NCBI RefSeq assembly: GCF_947623445.1
Contig: NC_135243.1
Span: 17,802,479 to 17,866,478 of the forward strand
DNA from: Clavelina lepadiformis
Taxonomy: Eukaryota > Chordata > Ascidiacea > Aplousobranchia > Clavelinidae
DNA: 64,000 nt
Reading direction: 5' to 3'
Position 1 is the stretch's first letter. Each line of letters starts with the position of its first letter. Below the pieces are notes generated by a model that was not told the DNA's origin, did not search any database, and was given only the letters and a program-made list of their open reading frames with translations. Below, piece after piece: positions 51,300 to 62,556 of this stretch. A program made the position numbers and the translations under genes.

Positions 51300-51791
51300 A
51301 TAGCTAAACCATACTTGTGAAAGGTTTTCAAAATATAACATTGTTGATAAATTGTAATAAGAGTGGGTTTCGATAAATTAGTGATTTTGTGTTTCTGCTT
51401 TATCCAAGTAATTTAAAACTATGTACAATGTTTATTGTGTGCAGTTTTTGCCCTAGAACCACACATTTTTTAATTTACAACAATCACAACGAAATAAATT
51501 CTAAGAATTAAAACTAATTCTTGACTTGGAAAGCATTTTAAAACTTGTTCATGTAAAGTTTGATTCATTTGCATAATGTCGTTCTTGTATAGTATACCGT
51601 CGCTGTTCATTATGACATAAAATCATATGCATTAGTTTGAACAGTTTAATTCATTGACCAGATTTCGAGGGTTGTTAATATTTTCCTTTGTGTGCACCAT
51701 AATTTAGGTGGTAGGGGTAATAAGACAGCCTACAAAAGCCTCTGCAATACTGAGAGAGGCTGTAGTAGTGGTAGTAAAGGAAAGCTTCTAA

Positions 51792-54700
51792 ATGTCCAAG
51801 CAAAGCACGATAACAATGGCCAAACATTTTAGCATTGAAGTAAATTCTGTTGAAACTAGTGAAGTGTATCCAGTTCACAATGTCTCCTCTTCCACAAAAA
51901 TCATTGATTTAAAAATAAAGCTGGAGCTTATAGCTGGGATACCAACACATCTGCAAAGAATAATGTACCTTGATCAAGGTAATTTTGTAAAAACATTATT
52001 ACTAATATCTCAGATATACATATCTAATATATATAGTTATAATAAACTAATTTTATTTACTTACTGTATATGCTAAATATATGACACGGGACAAAACTAC
52101 TTTTTACCTGTTTAGTAGTGAAATACCAAGCTCAATAAAAGAACATGCTTTTTTGTACACATGTTATTGTCCCTTCAATACCATAATTGGCCATGTCTAT
52201 ACATCATAATGTGCATCAGAACTGTCATAAACCGTAACATGCTAACATGGAGGCGTTCTGATTTGAAACAAAAATCAGTTTTTTAATGTTATTTAGAGCA
52301 GGCATCAACTTTTTTTAGTTCACGACAAAGAAGAATAGAAAATAGTTACAGGATCAATCAGAAAAAAATATGTTTTTCAAGAATATGCATTTCACCCTGC
52401 ACACGCTATTATCAGTTTCTACAAAGGACAAGCAGTAAAATGTGTACATATATATATATATGCATTTTCCACCTACCATACAAGAATATTACACAAGACA
52501 GCAGAGGTGACCAACCTTTTTACAACCAAGCGTTAACTTTTTTACATGCAGAGCCAGACCTTTACATATCATACTGAGACTTTTTAAATTGCTTTGATTT
52601 TGTTCGTTTTTCAATGTTTGGAATTAAATCTGTTAATGGGAACAACAATGTATTATTTAAATTATAATCGGTCGTCCGCGACCATGTTTTGCTTTTAATC
52701 AATTTCGATAAAATATGACTTCATAGGCGAACCGACATTATAATAACTTACATTTGTTGAGTGCTACTTTACTTCTGCTTTTAGGTTTATTATTACATTC
52801 ATCCGTGAATCAAATTTTGCAGCTTGAAATTATAATAAACTCCCAAAATCGATCAGAAATACCGTTAAACTCGAATAATTGAAAATGCAGAACTCGGACT
52901 TCAAAAAACCTTCCTGCACTCAAACCGAACTCACTTGAAAATTGATGGAGTTTGCAGCCCTGGTATGCACTAAACAACCAGAAGATAAAACTATGCAGGG
53001 TTTATCTACAAGCATTGGTGTAGCGTGGAAACTACAGACGACCTAGAAAGTTGTCAAATTTTTGGTAGACAAACTAGCGTGTAGTTTACTTATCCAGTTG
53101 AATTTCGCAACGTCAAATTGTAGTTGTTTTATGACAGTGGCAATGTAGGAAGCTGCAATATTTGTTTTTGTTTTTCAACAACATTTGGGTGGTATTTCTT
53201 GTAGTATATTTGTAGTGCAGCTTTATCATCTCCATGAGTTTGTTGAAATTTCTTTCAAAGTGCTTTGTGAGCATTTTAACATGTTTTTTGTTTGGCCAAC
53301 ATATTACGTGTTACAAGCTTTACACGTCACTACAGATAGTTATATGTCAAAGAACACTGTATTGTCTATCATAGATAATTAAATAATCAGGCTGCAGTTT
53401 ATCTCGTTTTATCATGATGATTCAACAATATTTTATCACTATACGTATATACAGACGAAATTGGTTAATCGCATATCCATTGTTTCTAAGGTTTTTATGT
53501 GAATATTTGATATACATGTATACGTTCTGAAAGAAATGTTTTCAGTGAACAGACGCATGTGTACTCTACAAAAAGACTATAACATTGCTACGCACTTCAC
53601 TACCAGATAAATTGTTTTGTTTCTTATGTACTGGCATATAAGCCAGGTTCAAAACAAAACTATCAAACCCAAAAACAGTGCTTATACACCAGACTTTATG
53701 TCTGGTTAAAAATTTTATGTCTCGTTGGTCGAAATACAGTCGAATCCGCTTAATTCGGACACCGGATAACCCGGACAACCGCTTTATTCGGCCAAAATGC
53801 TCGGGAACGGAACAAAAGTAAAAATTGAACGTAAAAAAACTCCCGTTAATTCGGACAATTCTCCGCTTAATTCGGACACAGGTTCACAATTCCTATCGTT
53901 AGGTTATGACGCAATAAACAGTACTTCGTTCGTTTTAACACAAGATGCAATTGCATTATGAGTGATTATGGTGAAACAATGACGATCCTCACGATCGATG
54001 CAGTAACAATCGACAATAAACTCATATAAGGCTGTGCCAGCTTCATAGTTGCTTTTACTTCGGTACAATTGCGTCCATCTTGTAGAACAGAATGGTACAG
54101 TAAAGTTTAGCAGAAAAAGTGAAATTGCTCACTAAAGTAAACGAAGACGTTTTACGTGATCAGTGCCAATTACTGCAGTATAGCGCAGCTGCAATTCATT
54201 TATTACGCAACAGTACAGTATTTTAAATGCATTGCCTGCCTTTACGCATGACCATGAAACGAACAATTGATTTCCGCTTAATTCGGACAAAGCCGTTTCT
54301 CCGCTTAATTCGGCCAAAAGTGAGCGGAACCAAAGTGTCCGAATTAAGCGGAGTTGACTGTATTGCAGTTGTGGTAAACAGTACACATGTCATTATGGTT
54401 CCAACAACAAATACAAAGAAAATCACATGCAAATTAATCATCAAAGTCTATTTGATGTGTTGTTGACATCATTGACTGGCGACGCAATTGAAATGTCATT
54501 TTGGCCAACGTTCAACTTACGTAATTTAACATTGTAGCGTTGCCAGTCTATTAATATTTAGGTTTGGTTCATTTTGAATACTGATGAAAGTCATTGCAAT
54601 TATACCCTTTTACTAAGCCCTTTTCAAAAAATTTAAGATAAAACATTATAAATATATATGACGATTTAAAATGTCTCGTTGGTTTGAATTTTTAACCTTT

Positions 54701-57700
54701 TTAAAATAATCGCTTTGATATAAACCATGCCTTTGCATCTCCACATAAAGCATCTCTGCTGCTTGTATTGCTGCTAAGCAATAAGTATTGCATTGTTTTG
54801 TCGCAAAACGCTTAAGAAAAAGATGAACACAATGCAATGTAGCATGTTTGCGCTGAAACACATCAGATCTGGTGGTCACACTGTGCAGCATAAAAACTTA
54901 CAATTGGTCACAAATTATCATGTCAATAAGTAAAGTAAAACAAACGAAACCAGATGAAATAGGTTTGTGACGACTTTAATGAGTTCTTCTGCACGAAGAA
55001 AACCAGCTACGAATTTGAAAGAGAGTTAAGGTATTACATCACAGAACACATGGCTTACAAACGTTTTTTTGTTAGAACATTTTTCTCACGAAAATATGCA
55101 ATTGACTGAGTGAAAGCAGTAACTGGGACAAACACTTTGAAATAATCCAATTATATCTTTAGGTGGTATGAAATAAACCAATGCTTTTATTTAGAATCAA
55201 TTAGAATGTTGTGCATGACTTCAGATTTGTATGCAATAAAAGGGTATATGCATTTAGGTGGTTTGTGATTAACCAATTTTGTCTGTCCCACATTACTTAA
55301 ATACCTATAAGTGATTTTAAACTTCATAAAATTACTTACTAATTAGTGTATTTTGAAAATAACCTATACAGGCATGTGGCTGCAAGTTGAGTCATCATGC
55401 AGTTGGAATAAATAAGTAACTCTAGAATAGAATATTCGAATTTTTTAATTCTGTTTTAGATTAGTTTAAGTGTTAAAAGATCAAGCCTCAGCATTGTGTT
55501 TTAATATTTTGAATGGTTAAGTATTATCAATGGTTAACTTTCATAGAATTGAAATAATGCAGTTTGCTTCATGTTGATTAACTCGTATTGTACTTGGTTT
55601 TGAGTTGTGAAGTAGAAGTTGATTGTTTGTACCATTAAAAGCATTTAATTTTGCAAGAAAATAGGTTTCTTAACTTCAAAAATTGGTTTCCTTTGTTTTC
55701 AGATTGGTTTTAAGGATTTGTTGTTCCGGAATGTCCATCTTGAATTGTTACTGTTGTTGTTTGTGTGATTGACCACAAAGGTGGTCGAAGGATAAACATA
55801 ATTTTTCGATATTTATAAAAATATATATAAAAGAAAAATTTTTTTTTGATTTGTCAACAAAGTCCACAAGTTTAACAATTCATTTCCTTACCAGCTCTTA
55901 TGGTTGAACACAATGCCCATAGCTAGCAGGCTCGATTTGTTTTTACATGACTGTTAATATGTTATGGTTGCACACATTTACATAATTATTTCAATTCAGA
56001 ATATCTCTGGTTGTTTATAGAAACACATATTTTACACCTTTTCCAGTATTAGAATGCTAGATGCATGTTATAAATTTCCTGTATTTTAGGTGACATGGAA
56101 GATAACAGCACTTTACGACATCACGATGTTGTATCTGGAGCTAGGCTCACCATGCATGTTTGGAACTCTTGGTCATCGCTCTTACGTGCAAGTGTTAAAG
56201 GAAATATAAAAGATGTAGGTGCCGCTACGTTTGTGTCATATTCAACATTGGTATCGAAAATAAACCTTAAAATTATCTATTACAACTCAAGTGTTTGTGT
56301 ACATGTTCATTGTGTGACTACTGATTTTTGTTTTGCTTTGCTTTATTCTTATAGAATATGTATATACATATTTTTGGCAAAATTAGTGCACATAGAGATG
56401 AAGAGCATGCAGTAATAGTAAATATGATCACTAGTCGTATAGTGCACGTAATGCACAAACACGAAAACAACACCTGCTATACAGCATACAGTTTTGCAGC
56501 CAATGTATATTACTGTTTCAACAAACAAATTAAGGTTTAAAAAATGTTCAGGAAATGCTGATATACCAGAAAAGTTAGAATGCTTACTAAATGTCTGAAT
56601 GATTGAAATATAAATGTTCTGGATGTAAACATTAATTATGTAAAAATGAGGCTAAAGAAATATACATGACTATTGCATTGTACTCGAAGGTTATGGCTCT
56701 TGGTGTGACAGCTGACAGTGACTTTCACAATCCGAACACGGACCAGATGACACCAGCAGCACGCAAGGAATGGTTTCTTACTCGTTCTGCAATAGCTTTG
56801 TACATTGCTGCTCATCGAGGCCATACCAGCTTAATGAAAGCTCTAATACAATCTGGTTGGTGATGCACTAGCGATTTTTTTAAGACCTCATGTCACCATA
56901 TGAAATATCTAACAATTTTTCATCTTTTGTAGTTATATAGGTTATATACGAGGTATGTTGGAAAACTTTCAAGACAGTGTGTATTGCAAGATTAGCCTGT
57001 GAAATAGGGATTTAAGCTTTATAAAAGTTCCCCATTTTAAACTTCTTGTCCCCCTAAAAAAAAAACAGCCACCTTATCAACATCAACGTTTTTTCAACTT
57101 TCAAAGCGGATTATCATGAAAAATGTTGTTTACAAACATCCTACTACAATACAATAAACAAGTATGTTTCTTACTTGATACAGTGCAGTAGTACCGTACA
57201 ATGAGCAGTCGGCAGTGTGACTATTCCACAGCCAGTTACCCATTTAGCAATTAAGTTTTTTGTATATCAATTATGTGTGTAATCTGTTACACGATTGTAA
57301 GCGCTGGATAAAGGCAAGTAATCGAAGGAAATTTGGCAAAATTTCAAGTTATGTAGAAAATTTTGCTTCTACATTGCAAAATGTTTTTGGCTTCGTGTTC
57401 GCAGTGAAAAACTACTTTATCCACGAGTGCTGAGGATAGTTTTACAAGCTATATATAGGTAATGCATTCACTTAATTTTCTTTGCATTCAAGTTTCGTTA
57501 TCACTTCCAGTAAAGCAATAGTTTTTTGTTTTGTTGTTTTTTAACAGGTACGTATATTTTTTAATGGTCTGCACAGGGCTGTATAATGGTATATACCAAT
57601 CATTGAGGGATGGGTTTTGGGTTTACTAATATCGTATATCATAAAACTCAACTGATTTTTATATATATTTGGCTTAAACCGGTTTAACTGTTTTAAAAAA

Positions 57701-60700
57701 AATTGGGCCTGGTGAAAACCGGTTTTCAAAATTCCAATTATTTAGCAACCCCAATATGAACAGTGAGAAAGTATGGACAATTATTACGGAAGAGTTGGGC
57801 TTGAGAAAAATTTGTGCAAAAATGATTTCAAGGTTGTTTGATGATGGGCAGAAGGAGTGGTAGGTGGAAGTGTGTCAGAACATTCATAAACAACTCAAAA
57901 CCGAACCAATCTTGTTAAAATGATCCGAAACCGTGACCCCTGTGATACTTTCTTGTTTCTCAAAGGAATGATTAATGGAAGACATAATAAAAGCATTCCT
58001 AAGCAGCTCCAAACGATCTCGGGAAATCTTTTCAAGAGTGCATGGTTGCATGGCAAAGTCCTTTAAAGCCTAAGGAGAATACTGAAAGAGAAATGCTGTA
58101 GTTTAGGAGATTTTTACTTGAAAGGAAATAGTTATGTCCACAGTCTCTTTTCAAACCCACTTTTAGTAAACAGTAGAATGTGCTGCGAGGAAGATTATTC
58201 GTGTTTGTGCGAATTTAGAGGTTAAAGGTCGACACGGACAAATCCTGAATCTATTCATATCTGCACCAAATGATATAATTTCATCCAAAAGTTGCCAGAT
58301 CTTACGCATAACATGACAAAAATGCTAAAAACAGCTTTGTTTCAAAACAAATTTTGTTTAAATGGTGACAGAAAAATCAAAATCGTTTAGTAAATGACTT
58401 TTATTGCAAGGAATGTTGACCCAACTTTAGTTTACCTGGGAAAATAGGTCATTATTTCTTTCCAAATTTGATCAATTTATATATAATATAATATTCAGTT
58501 TCGCCATAATCGGTATTCTGCAGATCAATTCAGGTTGTAGTTTGCATCAGACAATCCTGGTATACAGTAAATATTATGGAACTCTTCCGGTTGATGTATT
58601 GTTTTAAATCAAACCAGATTCCATCCCATTTTTTGATTCTTAAATTATTTTTTCCCAACTATATATATTTTGTCCCATTATCATCGTTTACTGAATTCGT
58701 AAGTTTTTATGAAATAAACGTAACACTTGCCCTATCTTCTTATCTTTAAATTGAATACCATTTTTAAACTAATTAACTTATTGATTATAAATTATCTCAA
58801 ACTTCTTACACCATCTTCTTGCATTGCTTGGTGCTCTAGATATATATGAAGTCCGAGATATTGTTTCTGTCAACTAAAAAATAACCATGTTTTTTTCTGG
58901 AAGTGAGTTTTTGGTATTCATTAAAAGAGTAAAATAGTTTTTGCAGGAAATCCTTCGCAAATATTCTGTGTCCGTTATCGCAAAACCCACATACCTACTG
59001 TGCTACTGGCAAGTATAAACACGTTATGCTGTCCAAGTTAACCACAATAGGCTGTGTATGTTTTTTAAAAAATGTCAGCCAACTGCCCTTATCATGCACA
59101 TGCGTTTACATCATCCCCATGTGGTAAATGCTGTTGTAACAAGTAACAATAACAAATGATGTTTGTTTAGCTAAGTTACTGTTCACATGAAAAATTCATA
59201 TTTTGTGATGTCTTATAAATGGTAGATAGCTGACGTACTTCTGCTCTTTCTTTTGAACTTAGGCCAATCCAAATCACACAGTCTTTTCTAAACTTTTCAA
59301 TACTCAGTTAAGCCTCCACTATCAAGCAATGGCAGTCACCAGCACATTTACATTTTTACATACAGTACTTTACTTCTCAATTCAAAACCAAAATTACAAT
59401 GGACATTGTTTTATCACAATCTCATTCCCAATGTTACAGATCAGTGCCAGCATGGTATGTCAGTGCTTGCTTGCTGCAATATATTTGATGGATAAGAATC
59501 AGGCTTATAAATGTTTGGTTCCTTACCTTATTTCATTTTCCTTAACTTCAAGCAAAATGAATATTTCAAACAGGTGTTGATGTTGCCGCTGAAACAAAGC
59601 ATGGCCGCAATGCCCTTCACGTTGCTGCTGCCAGCGGTGAAGAACAAGCTGTCGATGTTCTCTTGGAAAATGGTGCTGGTAAGCTAAGTTTTGCTGCTCT
59701 AATTTGAAATTGGTATCTTAATCGTTCAGTCAGACAAAGCTTTTACACAATTGCTCAACTTAAACCCGACGATGATTGCTCATTGCTCAATCTCCGGCTC
59801 CAGAGGCGTTTGTGTTTTTTTTTTATGTTGGCTGAATTTGGAACTGTTCATCAAAACCAATGTGTCCTTAATGCCTTGCCCCAGGGCAGTACAACGATAG
59901 CACCGTTGAGTATCACTATCAAACGCAGACCATATTATTGCGAGCCCTACGCTACAGCTACCCAAGTTTTTGTTCTTGACTGCAGCATTGACTTCTGCAA
60001 CCAGTGTTCATGTGATTTTGCGTATCTTTTATAAAAGGACATTTGATCAGCAAAGAGGATTTCTTGGGTGAGACTCCTCTCCAAACTTCGGCAACTTGGG
60101 GCCACAAGTCTGCTGAAAGAAAACTATTCTTATTTCAGGTTGTTTTCTTTTGGGAAAACTTGTGCCAACTTATGGGTTTGTTTTGTGCAGGGTAGTTGTA
60201 TGTATTTGCAAGATCAATGAAGATCACTTTTTATTAAATTCCAGTGGCGAAAACGAGCGGGAAAGATGAAGAAAATATCTCTTGTTTCATCGAATGAACT
60301 TATGGCTCATCAGCTATTTGACTCGACTTCATCTACTTGGCTATATGGCAAGCAAAGTCAGCTCTATCACAGTAATATACTACCGCCCCAGGTTTGATCA
60401 TAAACTCAGTTTACGTATTAGAGTTTGGATTTGCTAATCTGCATAATTGCTATGTACTTACTTCTTCACTTTTAAAAAAAAATTTTAATTTTTTTTAAAG
60501 TGATTACAATAATCAGTTGGATTAACTATCTGCTGTATGTACTAACATTTATTTTAAATTAATCTTCAAATGGAATAACTCTTGACTTGAGTTGTTAAAA
60601 TACATTTTATATAACTTTATGAATGGTTACTGCAGGAATTTCAAGGAACCAGAATTGATTCAAAAAGGAGTCTAATTAGCTTGAAAAGCAAATCTCATCA

Positions 60701-61189
60701 CAAGATACCTGCATCTAGAGAAGTCAGCAAAGATGGTGATTTAAAAACAATCAGGCCAAAAATAGTAGTGCATGATGATGCAATCTTAACAAAAGGATCA
60801 CGTAAAAACGGTGAACAAATTCTAACACGATTTTCAACTGGACAGCTGCCTGACAAGTAAGTTTAAAACTTTTTTTTAAAAAACAGTTGTTGAACATAAT
60901 GTAACACAATAAGACCCAACACAGCACCATACCCTATGGATAAAAAACGGCTGTTTTCAACAAATCCGACGTAAACTATTCAAACTAGTGAAACTTCATT
61001 TCCATTTAAAACAAATTTTTAAGATAATTTCGTGACAAGTTGAATGTCTGTTTCAGAAAAGTCAGTCTTGACACTTCATTTCCATCAAAACAAGCAGGTG
61101 ACAGTTGTTATAAAGAAAGAAGGCTGACCTGTCTAGAAAAATACATTCCAAGTGATATGATAGTGTATGGTGATCATAAACTGGCCTAA
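51792..61189 (+). CDS. ANKRD60: Ankyrin repeat domain protein 60 (ubiquitin-like plus ankyrin repeats)
   Basis: Eight in-phase exons give 394 aa: 51792-51978, 56090-56214, 56690-56855, 59574-59678, 60038-60138, 60245-60391, 60636-60856 and 61057-61189. Residues about 10-85 form a ubiquitin-like fold with LELIAGIPTHLQRIMYLDQG, very close to the vertebrate ANKRD60 motif with VAGIP-x-HLQR-x-x-YLD. RHHDVVSGA and W-x-S-W follow. Ankyrin repeats come next, marked by ALYIAAHRGHTSLMKALIQSG, GRNALHVAAASG and GETPLQTSATWGH. The C-terminal third is basic and of unknown fold. The molecular role is not established; the family is described mainly by domain content. Intron 1 (4.1 kb) holds a pogo-like MITE and intron 3 (2.7 kb) a mariner relic. 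The acceptor at 56690 has a poor pyrimidine tract and is the least certain boundary. Confidence 0.88.
53737..54360. mobile_element. 624-bp pogo/Tc1-like MITE with TA duplication
   Basis: The left end CAGTCGAATCCGCTTAATTC and the complement of the right end CAGTCAACTCCGCTTAATTC form terminal inverted repeats, with identical GGACAC next to them. TA dinucleotides flank both ends (53735-53736 and 54361-54362). The subterminal regions carry several further copies of CGCTTAATTCGGACA and variants on both sides, probably binding sites for a transposase. No intact transposase is encoded. It lies in ANKRD60 intron 1. Confidence 0.85.
56945..58100 (+). mobile_element. Mariner-type transposon relic in ANKRD60 intron 3
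   Basis: TACGAGGTATGTTGGAAAAC near 56945 resembles a mariner 5' terminal repeat. From 57756 the plus strand encodes NSEKVWTIITEELGLRKICA, then VEVCQNI and LKTEP, the conserved stretch of mariner transposases just before the first catalytic Asp block. Stops interrupt the frame after KEW and after LLK, and homology fades beyond about 58000. The right terminal repeat was not found, so the end is approximate. A CAGGGCTG-starting segment at about 57574 may be a younger insertion inside it. Confidence 0.62.
58178..58258 (+). repeat. Dispersed repeat copy (pair with 12886-12972)
   Basis: This intronic segment shares ordered blocks with the copy in cPLA2 paralogue 1, including CTGCGAGGAAG and GAATCTATTCA, with about 80 bases of diverged similarity. 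The neighbouring foldback element of the other copy is absent here. Confidence 0.5.
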
Positions 61190-61852
61190 GAAAACGACGA
61201 CATTTTATATTTTACTGGATTTACCAATTGTACTGTTTCAAATAATGCACTCAAGTTAAAATTAATTCACTACCTTCGAGATATTTTTGCGATTATTTTT
61301 TATTTTAAGTACTTTTCTGTGGAAAATATTTTGTATGAAGAACTGTGATTCTTGTGCGTGTTACGGTTGTACAATCTTGCCTTAATGCAAAAATGTAATT
61401 TTCTTCATAATACTTTTGATTTATTCTATTGAACACAGTAATGAATGAACCTTTTATCAAGCTCTCAATGCCTCATTTCATGAAAACTACTGATTATTAT
61501 GTTATCAGATCAGAATATTTCTTCTCTGTGACACCAGATAACGACACAAATTTTTACTGTTGCTTAGCAATGGCGGGTGTTTGTAACGTAATGCACATGG
61601 CACATTTTTATCATGATCTAATTCTATATAATGTTGCAAATTAATTAGCTTGCACTACATAGTTTTTGTAGATTTTAGACATTCTATTTATAAACTTTAA
61701 TATTTTATTTTTAGAGAAAATGAATGGTGTTACTTAGTATTTTAAGAAGTGAAACTTGTATTTACATTCTGCTGCTCTTGTTCAAATGTGGAATAAGCGG
61801 AAAATAATGTAGACAGTCGCTTTTGTCTATTGTTTCCTTCCTTTTCCTAAGA

Positions 61853-62556
61853 ATGGAAAATGATGATGTTTTTGAAGAAACATTGCTTAATCCAAGTGAT
61901 AGAAAAATTGATCCTGGTTGTATAGTGGATAGTCTCGTGGTTGTATCAGACTGTCGTACACTTCGTCCAAGAAAATACAGTGAAACTCTCAGTCAAAACG
62001 ACATTACAAAAAAAGTAAAATCAACTTTTGAAACAAAAGCCTATTGAATTTTTGGAGATAAATTCCTTATTGATAAATTTGTTTTCAAATTTATGATCAA
62101 CTTTTGGTCATAGATTCGTGCAGTGGTACGTCAGGCTCATCGCAGTGCAGATGACGAAATATTTTTGGAACAACATGAATCGCTTGTGAAGCTCATCGAA
62201 AGCAGAAGATCGAGTTATGATAAGCTAAAGGAAAGAGCCAAAGAAGTAAAGACTTTTATTGATTTCATAAGTGCTGTTTTTCTGGGTAAATTTTTGCTTT
62301 TTATTCCTTGTTTGCAATTAAGCTATTTAATTACATGTTGATTTCTAATTAAATGTTTTGTTTTTATTATTTTAGGTGCTGGACGATCCCCTGATACTTG
62401 ATGTTAAAGTTGCCCAGTTGACTAATATTCTTCGCGCGAGCAAGCATGCGATTATTTACACTGGTGCTGGCATCAGTACATCAGCTGATATACCTGCTTA
62501 TCGTGGAATTGGTGGCGTGTGGACACAGTTAAACGCTGGGCACAATGTTGTTATGA
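61853..62556 (+). CDS. SIRT7: Sirtuin 7, NAD-dependent deacylase, 5' part (gene runs off the window)
   Basis: Three coding exons are visible: 61853-62014, 62114-62245 and 62376-62556, giving 158 aa plus one base of the next codon. SIRT7 is a nucleolar/chromatin deacylase, known for H3K18 deacetylation and support of rRNA transcription. The second and third exons match its helical N-terminal extension and the start of the catalytic core: EVLDDP, then IIYTGAGIST (GAGIS at 128-132) and GGVWTQL. Where the family has PDYRG, this copy reads PAYRG, with GCT at 62496-62498 replacing the Asp codon. The rest of the Rossmann core and the zinc module are not in the window. A pyrimidine-rich tract ending in AG lies one base before the start ATG. 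Confidence 0.88.

Noticed and set aside
52448..52462. TA dinucleotide runs here and at about 48140 and 55825
   Set aside because: Ordinary microsatellite-like runs in AT-rich DNA.
52503..52965. Possible hAT element between CAGAGGTGACCAACC and a GCAGCCCTG end
   Set aside because: The ends match only loosely and the flanking 8-mers do not match.
59783..60034. Open frames on both strands in ANKRD60 intron 4
   Set aside because: No domain, and the region is bounded by good splice sites as an intron.
61429..61644. 71-aa frame between ANKRD60 and SIRT7
   Set aside because: AT-rich, no domain, and no supporting context.
48988..62556. HSPA9, ANKRD60 and SIRT7 as an operon
   Set aside because: They share a strand, but the gaps are about 740 and 660 bases, far wider than in known tunicate operons, and HSPA9 has its own poly(A) signal.
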